Part shown: in pieces, positions 41,994 to 50,095 of the stretch | How positions within the stretch are numbered: the stretch's first letter is position 1 | Layout of the letters: each line of letters opens with the position of its first letter | Assembly: GCA_964515055.1 (NCBI GenBank) | Contig: CAZEUG010000007.1 | Span: 1 to 64,000 of the forward strand | DNA length: 64,000 nt | Direction: 5' to 3' | Source of the DNA: QAMX01 sp964515055 | GTDB taxonomy: Bacteria > Bacillota > Clostridia > Oscillospirales > QAMX01 | Notes under the pieces: model-generated | The model's input: the letters and a program-made list of their open reading frames with translations, nothing else | Told to the model about the DNA's origin: nothing | Databases searched by the model: none | Translations under genes and position numbers: made by a program

Positions 41994-43139
41994 TCAAACG
42001 GCTGTATTTCCGGAAGAAAACACCTGCTGACGGTAACGCTCGACTTCCCAATTGCGAATAAATTCGGTGAGGTCGTTCGACATCATCTGGACACCGCCGA
42101 AATTGCGGGCATAAACGTTGATTTTCAGGGCATCCAGGAAAAGCGCCCGATAGGTTTCTGCATCGCGCTGCGTGTCAGCGCAGGCGAAAGCGCCAACCCC
42201 GCGAATGATGATGATTTTTGGCAGATATCCGGCATTGTCGTGGAACGCGCAGATGGCATCTTCAAGCAGCTGTTGCTGTTCAGAATGATCGGAAGAATGA
42301 TTCACACAGCAGAATGCGTGACCGAGATAGACGATGTGATCTGGCGTGAGCGAACAGGATTCGACGGTTTGCCAGGCTTCCGATTGGCTCCGCAATGTAA
42401 CGTTGGTAAAGAAACAGGTCGAACGATCAGCCCCGACAACGGCTCGAACCATGGATTCCAGCTCCGAAACCTGTTCGGAGGCGTCGGAATCCTCCGCGAG
42501 CTGAGGCATTTGCGTGACACCATAACGGATTTGTTCACAGGTGTGCTCAATGAGAGCAATCATGTCGGCCTTTGTTTCGGCAGCAAAGAAGACGCCGTGA
42601 TTCTGCAGGAGCAGCACAGATGGGAAAGTGCCGCGGCGCTGATCAACATGATTCAGCTTTTTCCTGGCAGCAATGGCCAGCGTATAGCCGGGCTTGGTTG
42701 CGTCCAGCCAGACACCTTCCTCCCCCAAATAACAGAAAGCAGCACCCTCACCATCGCGGGCACAGGTGAGCCCGTTCAGCATGGACGGATGCAAATGGAC
42801 AACGAACTTTTGCGGAAAGAGCGCGTGCAGCAAAGCTTCCACGCTGGGACGGCCGTTTTCTCCCGGCATTCGTGCCGCCAGCATATCGGCAAGAACCTCT
42901 GCCTCGGCGGTCTGCTCGTCTGAGGGATACTCTTTCTCCATAATAGCGAAAAGTCTGGAAAGGTTCAGCGCGACAAATCCATCCGACTGGATATCAGCCA
43001 GCCGCTGTCCGCTGGCCTTCACATACATGGTGTCGTGATCTTTGACGGACGTGTTTCCGCCGCCGGCGAGGACAAAGTCCGGATTTTGTCCATATTGATG
43101 CGAGAGCTCAATGATCTCTGCCAAATCAGTGCGATTCAT
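41994..43139 (-). CDS. Class II aldolase, probable rhamnulose-1-phosphate aldolase (RhaE-like)
   Basis: A 381-residue class II (zinc) aldolase. It starts with FVLAGGGNTSVKDHDTMYVKASG, the motif of the aldolase half of bifunctional RhaEW proteins. Zinc histidines lie in VVHLHPSMLNG and LLLQNHGVFF. The family splits rhamnulose 1-phosphate to dihydroxyacetone phosphate and lactaldehyde. Unlike RhaEW, no C-terminal short-chain dehydrogenase domain is attached, and no lactaldehyde-oxidising or -reducing gene is nearby. AAGGTGG lies 8 nt before ATG 43139. It is the first gene of the rhamnose operon. Confidence 0.88.
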   Translation of the reverse strand: MNRTDLAEIIELSHQYGQNPDFVLAGGGNTSVKDHDTMYVKASGQRLADIQSDGFVALNLSRLFAIMEKEYPSDEQTAEAEVLADMLAARMPGENGRPSVEALLHALFPQKFVVHLHPSMLNGLTCARDGEGAAFCYLGEEGVWLDATKPGYTLAIAARKKLNHVDQRRGTFPSVLLLQNHGVFFAAETKADMIALIEHTCEQIRYGVTQMPQLAEDSDASEQVSELESMVRAVVGADRSTCFFTNVTLRSQSEAWQTVESCSLTPDHIVYLGHAFCCVNHSSDHSEQQQLLEDAICAFHDNAGYLPKIIIIRGVGAFACADTQRDAETYRALFLDALKINVYARNFGGVQMMSNDLTEFIRNWEVERYRQQVFSSGNTAV

Positions 43140-43208
43140 TTTTGCACCACCTTTTGAAGGATAAAGTCAGCTGAATTCAGCCAACAATCTGCAAAGGAAA
43201 AGAGGAAT

Positions 43209-43227
43209 GGAAACAGGAATTGTTTCC
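43209..43227 (-). promoter_or_regulatory. Inverted-repeat operator candidate of the rhamnose operon
   Basis: A perfect 7-5-7 inverted repeat, GGAAACA-GGAAT-TGTTTCC, begins at about the transcription start of the minus-strand rhamnose promoter. That is the usual place for a repressor site. Confidence 0.65.
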
Positions 43228-43235
43228 CTCATACA

Positions 43236-43264
43236 ATTATAGCGAATTTGCCCCTTTTTGGCAA
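43236..43264 (-). promoter_or_regulatory. Promoter of the rhamnose operon
   Basis: On the minus strand, TTGCCA (43259-43264) and TATAAT (43236-43241) are 17 nt apart. An imperfectly spaced repeat TTGCC-N7-GGCAA overlaps the -35. Confidence 0.85.
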
Positions 43265-43309
43265 GCACTTTTTTATCCTTTTCCGTACTATTTTTTTCAG
43301 TGAAGGTAC

Positions 43310-43338
43310 TTGCGTCCGGGAATGGAACATGGTATAAT
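43310..43338 (+). promoter_or_regulatory. Promoter of the ROK kinase-mannosidase operon
   Basis: TTGCGT (43310-43315) and TATAAT (43333-43338) are 17 nt apart, with TGG before the -10. It is divergent from the rhamnose promoter; the two starts are about 115 nt apart. Confidence 0.75.
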
Positions 43339-43459
43339 TGCAGGAGATTCCTGCTGCGGACTTCTGTTTCGGCGAACCTGCGCATTCGGGAGGAACGCAG
43401 CTCAATCATCAGTCGAAACAAACAGGCAGTTTCACATAAAAAGAGAGGATGATTTCTCT

Positions 43460-44434
43460 ATGGGCGATCAAGCGTATACATATTATGCCGGTCTGGACAT
43501 CGGCGGGACAAAGTGTGCGGTATTGCTCGGCAGAGTTTGCCAGTCTGACGGAACGATCGAGGTCGTGGCTCGTCACGCGATACCGACCAATACGCAAAAT
43601 GGGCCTTATGCGGCTTTGGAGAGCTTTGATCCATATCTGTCCCCCATGTTCGCGGAGCATGAAATTGCATCCATCGGTATCAGCTGCGGCGGTCCGCTGA
43701 GCTCGGCACAGGGTTTGATTCTTTCGCCGCCCAATTTGCCGGGGTGGGATCGCGTGCCCATCGTTTCCTATCTGCAGGACAAATACGGTGTCCCTGCGAA
43801 GCTGCAGAATGATGCCAACGCATGTGCGGTTGCAGAATGGAAATTTGGTGCAGGGCGCGGCACACAAAGCATGATTTTCTGCACCATGGGAACCGGCTTT
43901 GGTGCAGGTCTGATTCTGGACGGCAAGCTGTATGCCGGTATTGATGATCTGGCCGGTGAGGTTGGACATATCCGTTTATCGGATCAGGGGCCGGTTGGAT
44001 TTACCAAACGCGGTTCCGTCGAAGGGTTCTGCAGCGGCGGTGGCATTGCACAATTGGGTCGCACGGCTGCGCTGGAAGCGCTGCAGGGCGGAAAAACGGT
44101 CGGTTTCTGCTCGTCCTATCAGGAGCTGGATTCCATAACGGCCAAATCAATCGCTGTGGCTGCCGAAGCCGGAGATGCCTGTGCGATTGCTGTTTATCGG
44201 GAATGTGGCCACTATCTCGGCAGAATTGCATCCATCCTGATTGACCTGCTGAACCCGGAGAAGATTGTCATCGGTTCGATTTTCGCCCGGAGTGAGCATT
44301 TGATTCGCGAATCCATGCAGCAGGTCATTGACCGGGAGTGTCTGTCTGCGGCGGCTGCCACCTGTTCCGTTGTACCGGCAGCGCTCGGCGAAGCCATCGG
44401 CGATATCGCGGCACTGTCTGTTGCATCTCTGTAA
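43460..44434 (+). CDS. ROK-family sugar kinase lacking the zinc cysteines
   Basis: A 324-residue ROK protein without an N-terminal DNA-binding domain, so probably a hexose kinase. Phosphate-binding motif GLDIGGTKCAVLLG is at residues 10-23. SPPNLPGWDRVPI and LQNDANACAVAEWKFGAG carry the catalytic Asp. LAGEVGHIRL supplies the conserved Glu-His region. The normal zinc motif CxCGxxGCxE reads GPVGFTKRGSVEGFCSGGG here, so the ligand cysteines are absent. The frame opens at 43310, but ATG 43460 follows GAGAGGA. The downstream GH38 mannosidase suggests mannose or a related sugar as substrate; that is inference. Confidence 0.88.
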   Translation: MGDQAYTYYAGLDIGGTKCAVLLGRVCQSDGTIEVVARHAIPTNTQNGPYAALESFDPYLSPMFAEHEIASIGISCGGPLSSAQGLILSPPNLPGWDRVPIVSYLQDKYGVPAKLQNDANACAVAEWKFGAGRGTQSMIFCTMGTGFGAGLILDGKLYAGIDDLAGEVGHIRLSDQGPVGFTKRGSVEGFCSGGGIAQLGRTAALEALQGGKTVGFCSSYQELDSITAKSIAVAAEAGDACAIAVYRECGHYLGRIASILIDLLNPEKIVIGSIFARSEHLIRESMQQVIDRECLSAAAATCSVVPAALGEAIGDIAALSVASL

Positions 44435-44495
44435 TCAGCGAGATCACGTCTCTCTGAAAAAATAGGAATGATACCATACCAAGGAGGAAATGACC

Positions 44496-47018
44496 ATGGA
44501 GAAAAGACCGGAAATTCATTTGATCGGAAATGCGCACTTAGACCCGATTTGGCTTTGGCGTTGGCAGGAAGGCTGCGGTGAAGTTCTTCAGACGTTCCGT
44601 TCGGCACTGGATCGTTTGAACGAATACCCCGATTTTGTCTTCACCTGTTCATCTGCATCCTATTACCGCTGGGTTGAAGAAATCGACCCGGATATGTTTG
44701 AAGAAATCCGCGCCCGCGTGAAGGAAGGCCGCTGGGTGCCGGTCAATGGCTGGTGGGTTCAGCCGGACTGCAACCTGCCGTCCGCAGAAAGCTTTGCGCG
44801 CCATGCACTCTACAGCCAGCTCTACTACTATGAAAAATTTGGCGTGATCTGCCATACGGGCTACAACGTCGACTCCTTCGGCCACAACTATACGATTCCT
44901 CAGCTTTTGAAGCAGAGCGGCATGGATCATTATGTCATGATGCGTCCTGGCATTCATGAAAATGCCGAAATCCCGCAGCAGCTTTTCTGGTGGGAATCTC
45001 CGGACGGCTCACGCGTTCTGACGTATCACATTCTGAAGGATTCGTACGGAATCAGCGGAAAGAACCATCTGACGGAGCATCTGGATGTCATGGAAGGACT
45101 GGCTGATGAAAAGCAGCTGGGCATGATGCTCTTTTATGGCGTCGGCAATCACGGCGGCGGCCCGACCCGCGGCGACATCGAATTTATGATGGACAAAATG
45201 AAGGAAGAAGGATATGAGAATATCAAATTCTCGTCCCCGGATGAATACTTCAAATATGTCCTGGCCAATCCGCTGAATGTCCCGGTCTGGAAGGATGACC
45301 TGCAGCACCACGCAAGCGGCTGCTACTCTGCAACCAGCATGATCAAACGCCTGAACCGTCTGACAGAAAATGCGCTGCAAAGTGCAGAAAAATGGAATAC
45401 CATCGCTGTCAAAACAACGGGCTTCCAGCCGAATACAAGTGAATTTGCGGAGGCCTGGCGCGATTTGCTCTTCAATCAGTTCCACGATATTTTTGATGGC
45501 TGCTCCATCATGGAAGCGTATGAGGACGTGAACGAGACGATGGGTCATGCTATGACCATTGCCTCCCGCGCACAAAACAATGCGCATCTGCGCATTGCAC
45601 GCACCATTGATACATGGGTGGATGGTGTCTCTGACCCGGTGAACGCCGATGATTTCCGACTGAATACGGTTCCACACGAAGTGCGCAACCGCGATCACCG
45701 CGACAGATTCCCGCGTCCGCTTGTCGTCTTCAACCCGCTGTCCTGGGAAATTACGACGCCGGTACAGACGTATCAGCCTTCCTGCAGAGTTCAGGACGCA
45801 GAGGGACACGATGTGGTCTTCCAGAACGTCCGCTCCTCCCGCTCGAACGACTCGCACTCCGACACGTTATTCCTGGCCACCGTGCCTCCGATGGGCTATG
45901 CAACCTATTGGCTGACCTCCGGTGATAAATCGTCTATCTCATCGATACCGACTGCGGTTCGTGCCGTTGAAACAGATGATGCCATTGAACTGGAAAATGA
46001 ATATCTGAAAGTCCGCTTTGATCGGGCTACCGGCTGCATCACTTACCTGGGTGATCAGAAGAGTGATGCCAACTATCTCCGTGCGCCGGGCGCTGTCCCC
46101 GTGGTCATTGATGACGAGAAATCCGACACATGGGCACATATGGTGTTCACGTTCCATACGATCAAGGGTACGATGAAGCTGGAATCCATTGAACTGGTAG
46201 AGGCAGGGCCGCTGCGCGCTCTTGTTCGCGTGAAGCATTCCTTCAACCATTCGTTCCTGACGCAGAACTTTATGCTGTCTGCCGGCCAGAAAACACTGGA
46301 CGTCAAGTGCAAGACCATCTGGCAGGAGCCGTTTACCATGCTGAAGTTCTCCTTCCCGCTGGCTGGCGAAGAAGAAATTGCAACACATGAGGTTCCGGCC
46401 GGATTTATTAAACGGCCTTGCAACGGCGAAGAAGAGCCTGTCCATCAGTGGGGTGATGTCACGGTGACTGCGGATGGCGTCCGGAGAGGTCTTTCGATTC
46501 TGAATGACTCGAAATACAGCTACGACTGTCCGGGTGCAGAAATCCGTCTGACTGCACTGCGAAACGTGATCTTTGCTGACCACTATTCCGATCGTCCGGC
46601 TGCCGACTTCCAGTTCACAGATGAAGGGCTCCAACGCTTTGAATACGGCATTTATCTGCATGAAGGCGAAGCGGAAACGAGCGACGTGGTGAAAGAGGCC
46701 ACTCTCATGAACAACCGCATGGTTCCGGTACCGGAAAGCTACCACAAGGGTTCCGGCGCACCGCAGGTAAAGAGCTATCTGTCGATTGACGCAGACAACG
46801 TGATTGTGACGGCGCTCAAGCTGTCGGAAGACGGCAGTGGTTCTGTCATTCTCCGCTGCTATGAAACCTGCGGAAAATCTGTTCGTGCGCTTGTGCAGAG
46901 TGAAGCATTTGATTTCGCGTTCTATTCTGAATTCAAACCGCACCAGATTAAAACCTTCCGCATCGAACCGGATGGCAAGGTCTATCCGGTTAACTTCCTG
47001 GAAGGTATTGTCAAATAA
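44496..47018 (+). CDS. Alpha-mannosidase, glycoside hydrolase family 38
   Basis: An 840-residue cytoplasmic GH38 enzyme (no signal peptide) that removes alpha-linked mannose from glycans. The zinc/catalytic start is GNAHLDPIWLWRWQEG. The nucleophile aspartate is in GYNVDSFGHN (near 130). GVGNHGGGPTRGD is near 215, and a histidine follows in NQFHDIFDGCSI (near 330). The C-terminal beta-sandwich domains span about 500-840. A frame-linked ATG at 44490 is only 2 nt from GGAGG, so ATG 44496 (8 nt) is chosen. It is 61 nt after the ROK kinase gene, and a strong terminator follows. Uptake of short mannosides is implied, but no transporter is nearby. Confidence 0.95.
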   Translation: MEKRPEIHLIGNAHLDPIWLWRWQEGCGEVLQTFRSALDRLNEYPDFVFTCSSASYYRWVEEIDPDMFEEIRARVKEGRWVPVNGWWVQPDCNLPSAESFARHALYSQLYYYEKFGVICHTGYNVDSFGHNYTIPQLLKQSGMDHYVMMRPGIHENAEIPQQLFWWESPDGSRVLTYHILKDSYGISGKNHLTEHLDVMEGLADEKQLGMMLFYGVGNHGGGPTRGDIEFMMDKMKEEGYENIKFSSPDEYFKYVLANPLNVPVWKDDLQHHASGCYSATSMIKRLNRLTENALQSAEKWNTIAVKTTGFQPNTSEFAEAWRDLLFNQFHDIFDGCSIMEAYEDVNETMGHAMTIASRAQNNAHLRIARTIDTWVDGVSDPVNADDFRLNTVPHEVRNRDHRDRFPRPLVVFNPLSWEITTPVQTYQPSCRVQDAEGHDVVFQNVRSSRSNDSHSDTLFLATVPPMGYATYWLTSGDKSSISSIPTAVRAVETDDAIELENEYLKVRFDRATGCITYLGDQKSDANYLRAPGAVPVVIDDEKSDTWAHMVFTFHTIKGTMKLESIELVEAGPLRALVRVKHSFNHSFLTQNFMLSAGQKTLDVKCKTIWQEPFTMLKFSFPLAGEEEIATHEVPAGFIKRPCNGEEEPVHQWGDVTVTADGVRRGLSILNDSKYSYDCPGAEIRLTALRNVIFADHYSDRPAADFQFTDEGLQRFEYGIYLHEGEAETSDVVKEATLMNNRMVPVPESYHKGSGAPQVKSYLSIDADNVIVTALKLSEDGSGSVILRCYETCGKSVRALVQSEAFDFAFYSEFKPHQIKTFRIEPDGKVYPVNFLEGIVK

Positions 47019-47031
47019 TTGGACGCACGAC

Positions 47032-47060
47032 GAAGCGGTAGGGTTCTTCCCTACCGCTTC
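47032..47060 (+). terminator. Intrinsic terminator after the mannosidase gene
   Basis: A 12-bp perfect stem, GAAGCGGTAGGG/CCCTACCGCTTC, with loop TTCTT is followed by CTTTTCCTT. It may also serve the converging gene at 47091. Confidence 0.88.
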
Positions 47061-47090
47061 CTTTTCCTTGAACTGAATCGGACTGAGGCT

Positions 47091-47588
47091 TTATTGAAGC
47101 AACCAACGAGGCAAAAACTCCGCCTCCGCTGAGAGAAAGGTTTGCTGAATGTCCGCTGCCGACATCGCAGCCTGAACCGGCAAAAACAGCGTATACGGGT
47201 TGGGCGGAGATGGCAACTCCTGATCGGGTACCGAAATGATCGTGGCAATTCTGGAACAGCCACAGCGTCGAAGATAAGCGTGCAGAACGACTGCGGCATA
47301 CATTTGCACACGGAGATTCGCAGGCAGAGCTTTCGCTGCGATCGCAGGCGGGCTTTCTCCGGCGTGGTACAAAAAAGCATCATATCCAACTGCTTCCTGC
47401 TGGCCATAAAACTCAATCCGGGTGCGCCATGGATTGAACCGTAGATAGATGGTTTGGTCAAAGGCGAGATCATTGTCCCGTTCCCCGAAAACCGCGACCT
47501 TCTGCATGGCGAAACCGAGGCTGCTGAAATAGCGAACGGCTGCGGAGGCGACCGGACAATTGGCGCAAATGACAAGTCCCAATTTCAT
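47091..47588 (-). CDS. Unknown cytoplasmic protein
   Basis: I do not recognise this 165-residue protein. It starts MKLGLVICANCPVASAAVRY, with an alternating hydrophobic N-terminus and a CxxC-like CANC. There is no signal peptide or membrane helix. A Pro-rich stretch (SVPDQELPSPPNPYTLFLP) precedes the C-terminal helix. AAGGGGA lies 8 nt before ATG 47588. The frame is open to 47957, but that overlaps the divergent phosphatase gene. The gene is divergent from the histidine phosphatase with a 77-nt gap. No operon partner is visible. Confidence 0.7.
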   Translation of the reverse strand: MKLGLVICANCPVASAAVRYFSSLGFAMQKVAVFGERDNDLAFDQTIYLRFNPWRTRIEFYGQQEAVGYDAFLYHAGESPPAIAAKALPANLRVQMYAAVVLHAYLRRCGCSRIATIISVPDQELPSPPNPYTLFLPVQAAMSAADIQQTFLSAEAEFLPRWLLQ

Positions 47589-47665
47589 ATTTTTCGTCCC
47601 CTTGCTCTCAGTATACGTGAAAGCAACAGGAACTGTGAACAACAAACAGAAGGAGAAAACGAGAC

Positions 47666-48394
47666 ATGCTGCTGTATTTGATTCGGCATGGTGATCCCAT
47701 ATATGACCCGGACTCCCTGACAGAGCGCGGGAAGCTGCAGGCAGCCGCCCTGGCCAAACGTCTGGCGCGGTATGGAGTGGATCGGGTTTACGCATCCCCA
47801 ATGATTCGTGCCCGTCAGACTGCGGAGCCCACCTGCATTTTGACAGGAAAGAAGCTGGAAATTCTGGATTGGACCAGCGAAAATCTGGCCTGGAAGGATT
47901 TTTCCGTGGAGACAGAGGGCTCCAACGGCACATACCGCACCTGGTGCTTTTATGCACCGGGGGCAGCCTCTGAGCTGCGTTCCGAGGCGGTCACACAACT
48001 CGGCGCAAAATGGTATCAGGCGGAGTTTTTCAAACGGTGGCAGCTGGATGCCGAATCGGGTTACCGGCGCATTCGGGAGAATAGTGATGCTTTTTTTGCA
48101 TCGCTTGGCTATGTTCACGATGGCAATGGGTATCGCGTGGAGAAGGACTCGGAGGAACGGATTGCGGTGTTTTGTCATCAGGGCTTCGGTCTGTCCTGGC
48201 TCGGCGTGATGCTGGATATCCCGTTGCCGGTGATCTGGACGATGATGGACATTTCGCATTCGTGCATGACGGTGATTCGTTTTTCAAACACAGGCAATCA
48301 ATTCTGCATCCCGCGTATGCTGATGCTTTCAAATGACAGCCACCTGTATGCGGAAGGACTGCCGACTCGATATCAGAACGATTTGTATTTCTAA
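47666..48394 (+). CDS. Histidine phosphatase family protein
   Basis: A 242-residue member of the phosphoglycerate-mutase-like (RHG) phosphatases. The phosphorylated histidine is in LIRHGDPIYD (residues 5-14). The second arginine motif is YASPMIRARQTAEP (near 45), and the second histidine is in CHQGFGL (near 172). The insertion between these motifs (LEILDWTSENLAWKDFSVE and following) is longer than in cobalamin or phosphoglycerate enzymes, so the substrate is unknown. AAGGAG precedes ATG 47666. It is monocistronic and converges on the FAD dehydrogenase gene at a shared hairpin. Confidence 0.88.
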   Translation: MLLYLIRHGDPIYDPDSLTERGKLQAAALAKRLARYGVDRVYASPMIRARQTAEPTCILTGKKLEILDWTSENLAWKDFSVETEGSNGTYRTWCFYAPGAASELRSEAVTQLGAKWYQAEFFKRWQLDAESGYRRIRENSDAFFASLGYVHDGNGYRVEKDSEERIAVFCHQGFGLSWLGVMLDIPLPVIWTMMDISHSCMTVIRFSNTGNQFCIPRMLMLSNDSHLYAEGLPTRYQNDLYF

Positions 48395-48410
48395 TCGATT
48401 CTTTTCAAAG

Positions 48411-48454
48411 AACAGCACCTGTTTCGTGATGCTTTTCACGAAACAGGTGCTGTT
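48411..48454. terminator. Bidirectional hairpin between convergent genes
   Basis: An 18-bp perfect stem joins 48411-48428 and 48437-48454, between the histidine phosphatase and FAD-dehydrogenase stops. U-runs are weak, but position and strength support termination. Confidence 0.75.
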
Positions 48455-48465
48455 GTTCGATTGAG

Positions 48466-50058
48466 TCAGCTGATGGATTGCAGGATAGCACACGCGGTTT
48501 TTATGCCATCGACTGCGGCACTCATGATTCCGCCGGCATAGCCGGCTCCTTCTCCGCATGGATACAGCCCGGCAATTCCGTTGGCAGCCAGATCCTTCCC
48601 CCTGCAGATGCGGACGGGAGAGGACGTGCGGGTTTCCGGTGCTGTCAAAACGGCATCGCGGTCTGCGAAGAAACGATGCTGCTGCGCAAAACGCTGCAGT
48701 GATGTCCGCAGCAGGTCGGAACCACCTGCGGGCAGAAATTCGTCAATGGAGCACAGCTGTACCCCCATTGGATAGGTGGGATGAACGTGCCCCAGCTTTT
48801 TCGATGGCCGACCCTGTAAAAAGTCTCCGACAAGCTGTGCGGGCGCCGTATAATCGCGGCCGCCGAGCGCATAGGCGCGGCGTTCAAGCTGTTGAGCCAG
48901 GCGAACACCGCCCAGAGGATCATCGCCGAACATGGTTGCATCCAGAGAAACGGCAAGTGCGGAGTTGCCGTTGACCCCGTTTCGGGCGTGATAGCTCATG
49001 CCGTTGGTGACGACCGTTCCGGCTTCGCTGGAAGATGCGGTCACATAGCCGCCAGGACACATACAGAAGGAAAAACAGCCGCGATTGGCTTCACGGTGCG
49101 ACACCGAATAAGCTGCTGCACCCAAACGGGGATCGCCAGCGTAACGGCCAAACAGGGACTGATCAATTTCGGATTGCAGATGTTCAATTCGAACGCCGAC
49201 GGCAAAGCTCTTGGCGATGACGTCAAAACCGCGGTGCAGCAGCATTTCGAACGTATCCCGTGCGCTGTGCCCGGTGGCAAGAACGACCTGTGAAGCCGGA
49301 AATACGCCCTGATTGGTCTTGACCGCCGCCAGGCGCTGGTTGTGGATCTGAACGTCCTGCACGCAGGTATGGAAATGCACTTCCCCACCGGCGGCGCAGA
49401 TTTCCGTGCGCATCGACTGGACAACATTTTTGAGCAGATCGGTTCCGACGTGCGGGTGCGCATGGCACAGGATTTCTTTGGGTGCGCCATGCTGAACAAA
49501 TTCCTGCAGGACAATATCACAGAGTGGATCATGAATCCGTGTGGTTAATTTGCCATCCGAATAGGCACCGGCGCCACCCTCACCAAACTGAATGTTGGAG
49601 GAGGCATCTAAAATCCGCTCCGAATGAAAACGATGAACAGAGTGATCGCGTTCGCTCAGCGGCGCACCACGCTCCAGCACAATGGGGCGCAGCCCTGCCC
49701 TGGCCAGAACCAGAGCGGAAAAAATACCGGCAGGGCCAAACCCCACAACAACCGGACGAGGTGCATGAGCCGGTATGGTGTAGGGCTGCAGAAGGTCAGA
49801 CAGAACAATCGGCATTCGTTGACGAATCCCCTTGTCCCGCAGCTTCTCGGCGAGTGCAGTTTCGTCGACGCCGTCTGCGGACAACTCCACGCTGTAGACC
49901 ATCCGAATGGTTCCGCGACGGGCGTCGATGGATTTGCGATAAATATGGGCTTCTGTCAGATCAGTCAGAGAGAAACCGCAAGTGTCGGCTGCAAGCCGGA
50001 TGGCATCGTTTTCGTCCGCTTCCAGCGGCAATGGAATGCCGGATACAATCAGGCTCAA
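48466..50058 (-). CDS. FAD-dependent dehydrogenase/oxidoreductase of unknown substrate
   Basis: A 530-residue flavoprotein of the large NAD(P)/FAD-dependent dehydrogenase group (COG2509-like). An N-terminal domain of about 95 residues precedes the dinucleotide-binding motif VVVGFGPAGIFSALVLARAG (near 103). FGEGGAGAYSDGKLTTR (near 160), LATGHSARDTFEMLLHRG and the C-terminal GLYPCGEGAGYAGGI (FAD-binding) follow. The substrate is unknown. Start TTG 50058 is preceded by AGAGGA. It follows cdaR by 37 nt on the same strand; this neighbour is common near cdaA-cdaR in Clostridia, where glmM often comes next. glmM is absent here. Confidence 0.87.
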   Translation of the reverse strand: MSLIVSGIPLPLEADENDAIRLAADTCGFSLTDLTEAHIYRKSIDARRGTIRMVYSVELSADGVDETALAEKLRDKGIRQRMPIVLSDLLQPYTIPAHAPRPVVVGFGPAGIFSALVLARAGLRPIVLERGAPLSERDHSVHRFHSERILDASSNIQFGEGGAGAYSDGKLTTRIHDPLCDIVLQEFVQHGAPKEILCHAHPHVGTDLLKNVVQSMRTEICAAGGEVHFHTCVQDVQIHNQRLAAVKTNQGVFPASQVVLATGHSARDTFEMLLHRGFDVIAKSFAVGVRIEHLQSEIDQSLFGRYAGDPRLGAAAYSVSHREANRGCFSFCMCPGGYVTASSSEAGTVVTNGMSYHARNGVNGNSALAVSLDATMFGDDPLGGVRLAQQLERRAYALGGRDYTAPAQLVGDFLQGRPSKKLGHVHPTYPMGVQLCSIDEFLPAGGSDLLRTSLQRFAQQHRFFADRDAVLTAPETRTSSPVRICRGKDLAANGIAGLYPCGEGAGYAGGIMSAAVDGIKTACAILQSIS

Positions 50059-50095
50059 ATTTGTTTCCTCTTTTCTATGGGCTGAGCGTCGGTAG

